Assembly: GCA_037447655.1 (NCBI GenBank) | Contig: JBBHKE010000392.1 | Coordinates: forward strand, 1 to 41,785 | Origin: Zygnema cylindricum | Taxonomy: Eukaryota; Streptophyta; Zygnematophyceae; Zygnematales; Zygnemataceae | DNA: 41,785 bases | Reading direction: 5' to 3' | Made by a program: the position numbers and the translations under genes | The notes under the pieces: model-generated | Seen by the model: only the letters and a program-made list of their open reading frames with translations | Databases searched by the model: none | What the model was told of the DNA's origin: nothing | Shown here: positions 9,853-20,050 of the stretch, one piece after another | Layout of the letters: every line of letters begins with the position of its first letter | Numbering within the stretch: position 1 is the stretch's first letter

Positions 9853-9972
9853 TTGTTGGGCGCATGTACTTTCTCACTTCACGTGAGCTCCATTGGGAGA
9901 GCACATGCTAGCTTGTTGGGAGCAGGTACTTTCTCACTTCACGTGAGCTCCATTGGGAGAGCACATACTAGC
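9853..9972. repeat. 60-bp tandem duplication
   Basis: Two adjacent units (9853-9912, 9913-9972) differ at a few bases. Each contains TTCACGTGAGCTCC with a CACGTG core. The function is unknown and it may be simple replication slippage. Confidence 0.85.
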
Positions 9973-10131
9973 TTTTAACTTAAGGTGCTACTCCATGTAC
10001 TTTAAACTTAGCTAACTTACTTTGTTTTAAGCGCAGATCCAGTGGACCCGGATTTTATGTGTCTTTACGTGTAACAATGAAATTGTTACTTAAGGGTGTG
10101 ACAATTACATACGTCAACAATGCCTGTGACC
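9973..10131. other. Left flank of element II
   Basis: Noncoding. The last five bases, TGACC (10127-10131), are the target duplication of element II. Confidence 0.6.
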
Positions 10132-11122
10132 TGTAGAAATTAATGGTTGTTTTATTATTTTCTTGGTCTAAAGAATGTGGTAATTTTTCTAACTCTATTT
10201 TCAGCTCCCACATTGTCCAGCATTAATTGAAGGGGAGCTAGAGCTGGCTTCCTGTGCTGTGAGAACACAAAAGAGGTAATTACGCCTTTTTTATTTTAGT
10301 TATACTTTGAGAGTGAGGATGAAAACGCCATGGGCTGCCGCCATGTTAGTTGGCAAATTTTGAGTGAGAATATTTTAAAAGTGCCTAGTAAAGTTGAACT
10401 TGCAACCTCTGGATTCTATATAGCCAGGCGCCTTAAACATTAAGGCGTTACGAAACGATACATGTTATCGATTTCAAAGATATATAAATATTAACCCAAC
10501 GGCTAAATAACACAAGATTAACGAAGAGGAACAATTCATGCACAAACGCGAATCTAACCGTGTAAAATATGTTCTGATCGGATGGCCAACATTCTAGCCT
10601 CCATCCGAAGAGAGTTTTTGGTGAAATTCAAAGATAGTGTCACGCGGTGCCACTTGGCGTCGCATTATTTGATACCGGAGAAGATGGGAGGAGGAACCAT
10701 GGCTCCCGATTTGAGAGGTGTTACCCTGTAGACTATGTCGTACATTGGACGTACAATAAATACACCCCCCATTGTACCTTCTAATACTATATAGTGCTCC
10801 TATTGGACTACGGCTTAGTAGTAGGTAGTCGTGAGTAGGCAGACCAAGACTTAGTGATATTTAGGTACCTCTCTCTAAGAGAGCTTGTAACTATAAAGGT
10901 CATCTTTGACCACCCATAACTTACTGCTCAGGGGAGCAAACTCAGAGATTCTTTTTGCTATTCACTCAAGGGAGTCTTCCCTTCATAGGGGTAAAGGTGG
11001 TCAGAGTATTTTGTCTGTCAGAGTGACAATTATTTTTGCTGAAACACAAACGGGTCAGGGTTATCCTAGAGGCTTCGTTTGAGCTGCCTACTCTGAGGAC
11101 CTATGGAGGTCTCAGAGTTGCA
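10132..11122 (+). repeat. 5' LTR of element II (subfamily C)
   Basis: 991 bp, TG...CA. It has an antisense tRNA-like segment (10381-10452), a GTAC-rich stretch (10738-10792), TATAAA 10892-10897, a TGCTC-AGGG-GAGCA hairpin (10925-10938) and an ACTC-AAGG-GAGT hairpin (10964-10975). The gag ATG is at 11103. It has a short insertion near 10190-10270 that the 3' LTR lacks. Confidence 0.9.
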
Positions 11123-12134
11123 GGTTATGGGCCCACCCTCTAGGGTACCCATCTTCAATGGAACTGGCTTCATTTATTGGGAAAGTATGATGATAGGAGC
11201 TCTATGTGAGAAAAGGTTTTGGGGAATATTGAGTTTAAGGGTGAGGCGTCTAGTCAGTTTTGGGATCCCTCCAGGGTTTACAGGAAGCAGATTCACCAGA
11301 GATGCAGATCCATCTCCAACAAAGGAGACAAAAGAAAGGGAGGTGGTGGACAAAAGAAAGGAGAAGGAGAGAGTCACACCAATAGCAACCGGTTCGGCAT
11401 TCATGTCACCTATTTCGATGAGCGAGGAGAATGATAACGATACTTGGGACTACAACAATATGGCGACAAAACACTTCATCCTCCGCCATCTTACTCAAGG
11501 GCTTGCATCTCCTCATTTGCAGGTAGAGAGGGCATTCGATCTTTGGGTGGCTCTCATAGAGATGTACCAAAGTGGTACGATTTAGCAACAGCAGTTGGGT
11601 GATCAGAAAATTGACGCATACGTATACAAGGGGGGGAAGATGTTGGATTTTTGTAATGAGCTCGCAACACTTTTCATGGAGCTGGAGAGTGCTGGACAGG
11701 TTGAAACTGAAAAGATGAAGGTTAACTGCTTGCTTATGATGTTACTAGATGAGAACATAGTCAACCGTGTGCAGGACTTGCCGGACTCAAGGTGGATATG
11801 GAATTCAGTGGTAGGGATGATTCTTGTTCGGGAGAATACGACTGAGATCCGAAGAGGAGGAAAGAGTGGGCAAGCCTTGGCTGCTGGGACCGTTTGGAGG
11901 AACAATGATTCTAGGAAACCGGTCGGAAATTATGGAGGGGGGAGGCATAAAAATCAGAATGACGAGTTCGGACCAAGGGCTCCCAAGGGTTTGTGCCATT
12001 TTTGTAAGAAACCAAGGCACTATATGGCGGAGTGCACTAAATTCACCGAGCTGCGATTAAAGGAGGAGCAGACAGGTGGACCCCAGAGAGGAAAGTTTAT
12101 TTCACTGCTGAAAAAGGTAGCCAAGGGATGTTGA
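11103..12134 (+). pseudogene. gag of element II, nonsense-mutated
   Basis: The frame opens in the LTR at ATG 11103 and crosses the primer-binding site (TTATGGGCCCACC, 11125-11137). It contains TAG 11583-11585, where relatives have CAG (Gln), and then continues. Domains: the N-terminal MGPPSRVPIFNGTGFIYWE motif, the copia Gag core (ATKHFILRHLT, MILVRENTTEIRRGG) and a CCHC knuckle (CHFCKKPRHYMAEC). Shortly after the knuckle, near 12097, a deletion removes all of protease and joins gag out of frame to the pre-integrase segment (VYFTAEKGSQG in the other frame). Gag normally packages the RNA in virus-like particles; this copy can make only fragments. Confidence 0.88.
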
Positions 12135-13169
12135 AATAAATGGTTTTTATTATATTTTCTAGGTCTAAATTATTAGAAAAGAAAATGTAGGCAGCCTGCC
12201 TCTATCTCTTCTCTCTCTCTCGCCCCCATACTTGTTGTAGTCACTGAAGGAGAGAGAGAGAGAGCAATGGAGCCATGGCTGCCTCAACTCCATAGGAAGG
12301 ACTAAAGAGTGGCTTAAGCCACTCTCAACAAAAGGTTGAGTCCGGCAGGACTCGAACCCCCGACCGGCAGAGCGCGGCGTAGCCGTTAGCTCTAACCAGT
12401 CTGTCGTAGAAGTCCGTTAGGAGATATAGGGTTTCATTATTATTTAAACTATTGTAATGTACTAGATTCATTTAACTGAAACCCTTAACGCCACACATAG
12501 ATACAGTTCTGCGAAATACGAAGTACTGTACTTGTTTGAAATGGATATCGCGCATTTTGTTTCGAAAGCGAAACAAATATCGCGCAAGTATTTATTACGG
12601 CCGAGATTAAAATTCACGTCAAATCTAACGGCGCACATCATCGCCGAAATCCCGGAATGGTCATTTTGGCATTTAGTGACGTGGCATGACCTGGCGCCAC
12701 GTGGGAAGACATCATTCGGTCGCGGGAATTCCGAGGAACGTACGGACGAGTGGAAAGTGGACACGCGTCCACTTTAATGGCCGTGTCGTACAGAGGCCGT
12801 ACAGAAAGTACATCGGCAGTAGTACTTTCTTGTACTATACAGTTTTGTGATTGGTTCGTACAGGCAGTAGATAGGAGCTGTGAGAGGGAAGTAGGAAAAA
12901 CTAGGACTTAGGAAAATTTAGGTAGATAGTCCTCTCTCTGAGAGTTTGTATAAATTGGCATCTTTGCCACCCTATAACTTATCGGCTGGTTGGCCGTTTT
13001 CAGTGATTCTTTTTGCTACGGACTCAGGGGAGTCCAGGCTGTACAGGGGTGCAGTCAAATTGTCAGTTTGCCTTCTTGGGCAGAAGTGGTCGTGGCTTAA
13101 AGTGGGTTAGTTAACCACTATCTAGAGGCTTCCTGTATTCTGTAGTCCAATGGAGGACACAGAATTGCA
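12129..13169 (+). mobile_element. Solo LTR (subfamily B) inside element II pol
   Basis: A single 1041-bp LTR, TGTTGAAAT...TTGCA, with a perfect target duplication AGGGA (12124-12128 and 13170-13174). It resembles the LTRs of element III. Modules: antisense tRNA-like 12343-12412, G-box CCACGTGGG (near 12698), GTAC inverted repeat 12787-12840, TATAAA 12949-12954, hairpins GGACTC-AGGG-GAGTCC (13020-13035) and CTGTAC-AGGG-GTGCAG (13039-13054), and an ATG at 13150. Recombination between two LTRs removed the interior. It interrupts the pre-integrase coding region without changing the downstream frame. Confidence 0.93.
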
Positions 13170-13752
13170 AGGGATGTTTAGGCTGATTTTAAGCAATGAA
13201 AAGAAGAAACTTTACTATGTTTGTGTTCATGATACAATGTTGTGGCATAAGAGGCTGGGGCATGTGAATCTTGATAAGTTAAGAGAGATGAAAAAGATGG
13301 GAGTAGTGGAAGGGATTCTGTTTGGTGAGAGTGAGAATCTAAGTGATTGTAGTGGATGTGCTCAAGGTAAAGCACACAGGTTACCCTTCCCAAAAACAAT
13401 CACCTATCATGGAGAAAAGATTCTAAATTTAGTACATACAGATATTTGGGGACCGAGCCAAAGTGCCTTCACCCGGGGAAAGAGATTTATGATGACTATC
13501 ACTGATGATTGGTCTCGATATTCCAGGGTGTATTTTTTGAAAAATAAGTCAGAGGCTCAGGAATGTTTTAGACAATATAAAAGATGGAGTGAAAAACTCC
13601 ATGAAACCCCAATCAAAAGAGTAAGGAGTGACAATGGTGGAGAGTATACCTCTATCCAGTTTGAGAATTTTATGAGGGAAGATGGAGTCCAACACCAAAA
13701 GACAGTTCCAGAAAACGCGCAACAGAACGGCGTAGCTGAAAGATTAAATTGA
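13150..13752 (+). CDS. Chimeric LTR-integrase ORF
   Basis: A 200-codon frame starts at the ATG inside the solo LTR and crosses the insertion junction in frame into element II. It encodes a whole integrase zinc domain (HKRLGH at about 35, CSGC at about 75) and the catalytic core: Asp98 in HTDIWGP, Asp161 in RSDNGGEY and Glu197 in NGVAERLN, spaced D-62-D-35-E. It stops at TGA three residues after the Glu, where relatives have an Arg codon (CGA). The solo LTR supplies a TATA box about 200 bp upstream. The integrase C-terminal domain is missing, so strand transfer is doubtful, but the catalytic triad is intact. Confidence 0.75.
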   Translation: MEDTELQGMFRLILSNEKKKLYYVCVHDTMLWHKRLGHVNLDKLREMKKMGVVEGILFGESENLSDCSGCAQGKAHRLPFPKTITYHGEKILNLVHTDIWGPSQSAFTRGKRFMMTITDDWSRYSRVYFLKNKSEAQECFRQYKRWSEKLHETPIKRVRSDNGGEYTSIQFENFMREDGVQHQKTVPENAQQNGVAERLN

Positions 13753-14699
13753 ACACTAAGTGATAGTGCTAGAAGAATGTAGTCGGATAAGAAGATAGGA
13801 AAAAGGTTTTGGGACGAAGCAATGAACTGTGCTAATTACCTCAAAAATAAAGTTCTTACTTCAGTGGTAAAAGGCCAAACACCTTATGAGAGTTGGCCGG
13901 CCGGAAACCAGACATATCTCACTTAAAGGTTTTTGGCAGTCAAGTGTTCAGTCTAGATACTGATCGGTCTAATTGGAAGCTAGATCCTAAAGGAAAAGTA
14001 AATAAATGGACAAAATTAATTAACTAAAAACGGATCTTAAGGGGAGATATGAGATGAAGGATATGGGGGAGGCAAGATATACTTTGGGAATTCATGTAGA
14101 AAGAGACCAAGAAAGAAAGATTAAAAGACTAACTCAAAAAGAAGCGATTGGGAACATGCTGGAAAAGTTTCAGATGGATAAGCCTAATAGTTGTACAACT
14201 CCAATGGAGTTGAAGAAAAGAAGTGAGGGGAGTGTGGAAGGAGTCATAATCTTAGACGAGGAGTTAGGTCCGAAAAAACAGAAGTTCATGCAGACAATTC
14301 CTTACATGCAAGTAGTGGGAAACCTAATGTATTTTATGAATTGTACTCGGCTGGAGAAGGCTCTACTTGTAAGAGTGCTGAATAGAAGTTTAGATGCTCC
14401 CACTAAGAGAGATTGGGAGGCAGCTAAAAGAGTCTTTAGATTTTTGATAGGAACTAGGGATCTATGGTTCCATTTGGGTAGAGGGAATACTGACATCACT
14501 ACTTTGAGTGGTTCCATTTGGGTGGAGGGAATACTGACATCACTACTTTGAGTGATGCCAGTTATAGTGATGCTCCGATAAGAATATGTACTTCTGGATA
14601 TGTATTGTATGTGGGTGATGGGGCTTGTTGTTGGAGTAGCAAACAATCAAAGGTTATTGCTTAGTCCACCATGGAGGCTGAGTATATGGCCTCTTGCTC
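13753..14699 (+). pseudogene. Rest of integrase, RT remnant and RNase H start, element II
   Basis: The integrase C-terminal part follows with a TAG near 13780 and a frameshift near 13905. Near 14000 a deletion has removed the remaining integrase linker and the RT core including YVDD. From 14054 a 165-codon frame shows the RT end (EARYTLGIHVERD, GNMLEKFQM, CTTPMELK) and connection to RNase H (GTRDLWFHLG). A 44-bp tandem duplication (14466-14509, 14510-14553) shifts the frame. The RNase H signature GYVLYVGDGACCWSSKQ follows in the new frame, with TAG replacing CAG (Gln) just after it. Element III cuts the gene at 14699. Confidence 0.85.
14466..14553 (+). repeat. 44-bp tandem duplication in RNase H
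   Basis: Two head-to-tail 44-bp units differ by one base. Because 44 is not a multiple of three, the duplication breaks the frame. It probably arose by slippage. Confidence 0.92.
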
Positions 14700-15703
14700 T
14701 GCAATTCTGTGTCCCCCATTAAGGACCAAAAATTGAAGAAGCCTCTAGGTAGTTTTACACTAACCCACTTTCAACTAGAGCAACTTCCACCCAAGCAAAC
14801 AAATAGACAATCTGACTGCACCCCTATGCAATCTGGACTCCCCTGAGTCCACAGCAAAAAGAATCGTTGAAAACGCCCAACCACGCGATTAATTATCAAG
14901 TGACAAAGATGCCAATATTTATACAAGCTCGTTGAGAGAGAGGCGGCTACCTCCTCAATCCTCTAAGTCCTAAACCCCTCTCACAACCCTTATCTATTGA
15001 TGTACGAACCAATCAGAAGACTGTACAGTATAGAAAGGTACTAAGGCCGATGTACTTTCTGTACGGCTTGTGTACGACAAGGCCATGGAGTGGACGCGTG
15101 TCTCCTTTGGACTCGTCCTCATCCTCCCCGAGATTCATGCTTCCTAAATGTATATTGCCACGTGTCGCGAAGTCACGTTTCGTCCGAAAACCGCCAAGGC
15201 GGCTATTTCGGGATCTCGGCGATGATGCGGGCCGTCTGATCCAAATCGACTTTTAATGCTCTCGCCGTTCACAACAAATGTCCGGTACATTTGTTTCGTG
15301 CGCACTATAAATATACACCTAGTTTATATGTCGTCTAATAGTAATTTCGTTAATTAGATTAGTGCTCTTGTTACTGATTAAATAGCTATCACACTCTATG
15401 TATCCTAACGGACTACTACGACAGACTGGTAAGGACTGACGGCTACGCCTCGCCTTGCCGGTCGGAGGTTCGAGTCTTGCCGGACTCAACCTTTTTGGTT
15501 GAGAGTGACTTAGGTCACTCTTTAGCCCTGCCCAAGGAGCTAAGGCAGCCATGGCTCCACCGCCCTCTCTCTCCTTCAGTGACTACAACAAGTATGGGGG
15601 CTAGAGAGAGAAGGTGGAGGCAGGTTGCCTGTGCTTTTTCTTTAAGCTAACTCAACTAATTAGGACATAGAAAATACCTTCCCTAAATCTATTGATTTCA
15701 ATA
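14700..15703 (-). repeat. 3' LTR of element III
   Basis: On the minus strand it contains a tRNA-like segment (15420-15487, itself readable on the + strand), a GTAC inverted repeat (15021-15076), TATAAA (14918-14923), and hairpins TGGACTC-AGGG-GAGTCCA (14834-14851) and TGCAT-AGGG-GTGCA (14817-14830). Confidence 0.9.
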
Positions 15704-15718
15704 CTCCCCTTATTTTCT
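15704..15718 (-). other. Polypurine tract of element III
   Basis: On the minus strand it reads AGAAAATAAGGGGAG, directly before the 3' LTR and identical to the tract of element I. Confidence 0.8.
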
Positions 15719-17279
15719 AGTCTAATTTCAGTTTCTCTTTTATGCCACATGTTTCTCTACAGTATTTTTGCTTGGGAGAGGGTATAGGTTTTGTCATCAT
15801 ATCAACAATCATTTCCCCATCACCCTTGTACACCAGATTCACAATTTTATTTTCTACCTTTCCCCTCACAAAACTCAACCTTATATCCATGTGTTTATCT
15901 TTGAAATGATGTTTAGGATTCGCTGCAATTGCAATTGTAGCCTGATTATCACAAAATGCTTTATGCACTCCCTTCTTCATATACCCCAGTTCTTGCAATA
16001 AAGACTTGACCCACATCAACTCTTTCACAGCAGAACAAGAGGCCATGTATTCAACCTCCATAGTGGACTGAGCAACCACCTTTTGTTGTTTGCTGCTCCA
16101 ACAGCAAGCACCTTCCCCCACATACAACACATATCCAGAAGTGTATCTTCTCATAGGTGCATCCTCATAACTGGCATCACTCCAGGTAGTGATGTCAGTG
16201 TACTCCCCTCCTAAATGCAACCATAAATCCCTAGTTCCCACCAAGTATCTCATTACTCTCTTAGCTGCCTCTCGTCTCACTTCCTAGGGTCATTAAGGCT
16301 CCTACTAAGGACTCCAACTGTTGCTGCTATGTCCGGCCTAGTAGAATTCATAAAGTAAATCAAACTTCCTACAACATGTTTGTACGAAATAGACTCCATA
16401 AACTATCTCTCTTCTGGACTCATCTGATCATCTAGTATTATCACTCTTTCTAAACTCCCATCACTTACATTTTCAAGGCCATGGGAGTGGTACAACTGTT
16501 TGCCTTTTCCATCTGAAATTTCTCAAGCATATTTCCGGTAGCTTCCTTCTGAGTAAGTCTGATTATTCTCTTCCCTCTATCTCTCTCCATTTGAATTCCC
16601 AAAATATATTTTGCCTCTCTTAAATCTTTCATGTCAAATTTGCTTCTAACATCTTTCTTTAACTTATTGATCTTCTCCAAAGAATTACTTAACACCAGCA
16701 AATCATCCACATAAATTGTAATAAAAATCACTCCGTTCTCATCCTCAAACATATAAATAGAATGGTCAGAACTGATTCGAGTATATCGCATACTGGTGAG
16801 AAACTCATCTAATTTCTTGTTCCATTTTCTGGGAGCCTGCTTCAATTCATATAAAGACTTTATGAGCTTGCAGACTTTACTCTCTTCTCCTTCCTCTTGA
16901 ACCCCTCTGGTTGTCTCATAAAGATTTCTTCCTCTAGTTCACCGTTGAGGAAAGTGGTCTTGATATCTATCTGGTGAATTTCCATGTCTATCGCTGCAGC
17001 TAGACTAAAGAGAATTCGTACAGATGGGAACCGAACCACCGGAGCAAAAGTCTCCTCATAATCTATCCCCTCTTTTTGGGTGAATCCCTTTGCTACCAAT
17101 CGAGCCTTATATCTCTCAATGGTATTATCTGGGTTCAGATTCAACTTAAATACCCATTTGTACCCGATAGGTTTTCCGTTTGGAGGACAGTCCACCAGCT
17201 CCCAAGTATTAGCCTCCATAATTGAAGTCATCTCATCATTTATGGCTCTGACCCATCTATCTTTCTCCGTACTGTCCAT
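15717..17279 (-). pseudogene. Reverse transcriptase and RNase H of element III
   Basis: Reads leftward from 17279. The RT N-terminal half (17279-16860) has NTWELVDCP, YKARLVAKGFTQ and QIDIKTTFLNGEL; the catalytic Asp of the IKT motif is kept. A shift near 16870 moves the frame. The next part (16845-16465) has LYELKQAPRKW and the YVDDLL active site. A stop and further breaks lie near 16290-16465. RNase H (16280-15717) is open for 187 codons, with TTWSDASYEDAP, GYVLYVGEGACCW, FCDNQATIAIA and the terminal MMTKPIPSPK block. It is the only RT with its YVDD box left in this window, but it cannot be made as one protein. Confidence 0.88.
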
Positions 17280-17438
17280 TGCCTCCGAGTATGACTGAGG
17301 CTCATCTGGGTGAGATAGCTTTGTTACCTTGTGAGAAGCCTATTTTTCTTGTAGCCGTAAGCTGCTCCTCCGTCCTCCCTCAAAGTCCGAAGCTGGAATG
17401 GAGAGAAGTCTTGGATTACTCCGCACTGTCTCTTCAAC

Positions 17439-18497
17439 TCACCTATTCCTGGAAGCCAGTTGTGGCTCCTCTTCCTCTCTCTCCTGAGAGTGTGTAGAAA
17501 TTTGAGGAGATTCCGGTATATCTCCCTCATCTTTGATCTCCCCTGAATCTGCAATCACGTTTTCGCTTATGTCCCTTTTGGGAAGATCTAAGTTCTCTTC
17601 ACTCTCGGACTCAAAACTGATTCTGATTTTCTTAATGTATTTGAAGGGAGCAAAAGACTTCCCTTCATCCATGACAACAAGATGCTTTACCAGAATGTTA
17701 TCTTGTTTAGCTAAGTCATAGACTATATATCCTTTGACATCCTCATCATATCCCACAAAAAATCTCAGTTTCCCTTTAGCATCTAGTTTCCAGTTTTTCT
17801 TATCTGTGTCAAGACTGTAAACTTGACTACCGAATACTTCCAAGTGAGAAATATTCGGTTTCCTTCCAACCCATCTCTCATAAGGAGTCATTCCTTTAAC
17901 AGCTGTAGTGAGGACTTTATTCTTAATGTTGTTAGCACATTTCATGGCTTCTGCCCAAAATCTTCTTCCTATTTTCTTATCTGCCAACATACTGCATACA
18001 CTATCTCCCAAAGTCCGGTTTAACCTCTTAGCCACCCCATTTTGTTCTGGATTATTCGGTACAGATTTCTGATGCTGAACTCCCTCATCTCTCAGGTATT
18101 CCTCAAACTGGTTAGTGGTGTACTCCCCCCCCATTATCACTCCTTATTCGCTTAATGGGGGTTCTGTGCAACTTCTCACTCCAGGCTTTGTATTATTTAA
18201 AGTACTTTGGTGTTTCAGACTTTGTTTTTAAGATGTAGAATCAGGAATACCTGGACCAATCATCAGTAAAAGTCAGCATATACCTGTTCCCCCCAACCGA
18301 AGGTACTCATCTGTGTGGACCAAATCTAGTACTTTCTCACCTCTATATGTGGCAGTTTTGAGAAAGGGAAGTCTGTGAGCCTTACCTTGGGCACAGCCAC
18401 TACAATCATTCATCATTTCATTATCCCCAAAGTGAATGCCTTTTAGAACACCCTGCTTCTTCATTTCCCTCAGCCTATCAAAATGCCCATGCCACAA
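17439..18497 (-). pseudogene. Integrase of element III, catalytic Glu lost
   Basis: The zinc domain starts near 18497 (CSGCAQGKAHRLPF) and upstream stops separate it from gag-protease. The DNGG motif near 18130 contains a run of eight G, one more than the frame needs. The core continues as GVQHQKSVPNNPEQNGVAK; Lys (AAG, 18027-18029) replaces the catalytic Glu found in elements II and IV. The C-terminal part (PYERWVGRKPNISHLEVFG, KHLVVMDEGKS) is open to 17439. The integrase is dead on two counts, frameshift and active-site loss. Confidence 0.85.
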
Positions 18498-18578
18498 CCA
18501 CTTATGTCAGATCATCAAGCTCGGGACACCACCATAGTAAGCACTCTACTTTTCATTTCTCAGGTTAAGCCTAAGCAT

Positions 18579-20050
18579 TTATTGGCTAGCGTTATCCGCT
18601 GTGAAGTAGACTTCATCTCCGTACTTAGTTGTAAAGACTCCCTTTCTAGTGAAGGTATCAAAATCCTTGTCATCTAATAAAGAAGTAGACACAAGATTTT
18701 TACTGAGCTGAGGAATGTAGAGCACATCTGAGAAGGTGAGAATGGAAGTCTTACCCTCCACTAAGACTTTCAAATCTACCGAGCCCACTAGATCTATGGT
18801 AACTACTCTCCCATCCCCATACTCTATTTCTAGTGTAGGGATCTTTCTTAGCTTAGTGAAGAGGTGCTTGTCACGACACATATGCATGGATGCACCTGAG
18901 TCGATAATCCATCCCTCCTCAGGAGCTTCCCGAATGGCTCTAAAGGCACACTTCTGTTTCCGAGGGATCTCTTTCTCCTCTAGATTCTCATCAAGAAAGA
19001 GCTCCCCATCCTCCTCCTTAGAAGACTCGTCCTCCTCGGTCTCTCCTTTCACTCGTGTGACCACAAGTGCTTTCTTCTTCCCTGCAGAAGTACCCCCTCC
19101 ACAATTTTCTTGAAGTCTCAGCTTCGATAGCTTGATGCAATCAGCTATGAAGTGTCCCGACATTTTGCAGAAATGGCAAAGACCCTTTAGAGCCCTCGGT
19201 TCTCCAGATTGGTCCTTCTCCCCTTTGAAACTGTTGTATGGCTTCTTTGGATCCTTCCTCCACCGGTCCGTTCCGGCAGCTAGAGCTTGAACGCTCTTTC
19301 CTCCTCTACGGATCTCAATAGTGTTCTCATGCACGAGTATCATTCGGACCACGGTGTTCCACTTCCAATAACTATCATCCATTTTTTGTACTCGATACAC
19401 TATATTTTCATACTCACCAGGCAACTTCATGATGAGGGTATTAACTTTCATCTTCATAGTACCTGTCCATCCAACACTTTCCATCTGCATGTACAGACAA
19501 GAGAGATCATTGCAATAGTCTAACATCTTCCCTTCTTTGTAAGTATAATTGGTCAGCCTTTGCTCAGCCAGTTGGAGCTCCTGAATGGTACTAGCTCTAT
19601 AGATCTCGAATAAAGTCATCCACAACTCCTCAGCCTTGAAGATGTGAAGATGAGAGGTGGCCAAGGCTTTGGTAAGATGCCTTGGAATGAAATGCATGGC
19701 ATTCATGTTGATGAACTCCCACATCTAAATGTTGTTTTCCTCGATTTTCACAGCCACCGCTCCGGGTGCCGTGACAATGGGAGTAAAAGGTATCTCCTTT
19801 CCCTTTTCGGACATACTGTCCCCATCATCTGTCTCCTCCGTTGGAATAGATGCTGCTGCAAAAAACCTCACTCCTCCAAACCCTGGTGGAGTTCCTTGAG
19901 ATGGGCGTTTCACTTATCCACTAACAATACCCCAGTATCATTTTTAACACAATGCCCTGTCATCATGGCTTTCCAGTTAAAGAACCCAGATCCGTTGAAT
20001 ATCAGCACCCTAGAGGGTGGACCCATAACCTGCAATTCTGTGTCCCCCAT
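18579..20050 (-). pseudogene. gag and protease of element III
   Basis: The ATG is in the 5' LTR at 20050, followed by the primer-binding site and the GPPSRV motif. Stops occur early (a TGA near 19916 and a TAG near 19727), then 381 codons are open (19724-18579). These hold the Gag core (LTKALATSHLH, YENIVYRVQKMD, MILVHENTIEIRRGG), a CCHC knuckle (CHFCKMSGHFIADC), an acidic linker and the protease active site GWIIDSGASMHMC. The frame ends at a TAA in the pre-integrase region (SQ-stop). Protease is the best preserved domain. Confidence 0.88.
20016..20028 (-). other. Primer-binding site of element III
   Basis: On the minus strand it reads TTATGGGTCCACC, two bases from the LTR. It equals the site of elements I, II and IV except for one C-to-T change, which still allows a G-U pair with initiator tRNA-Met. 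Confidence 0.75.
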
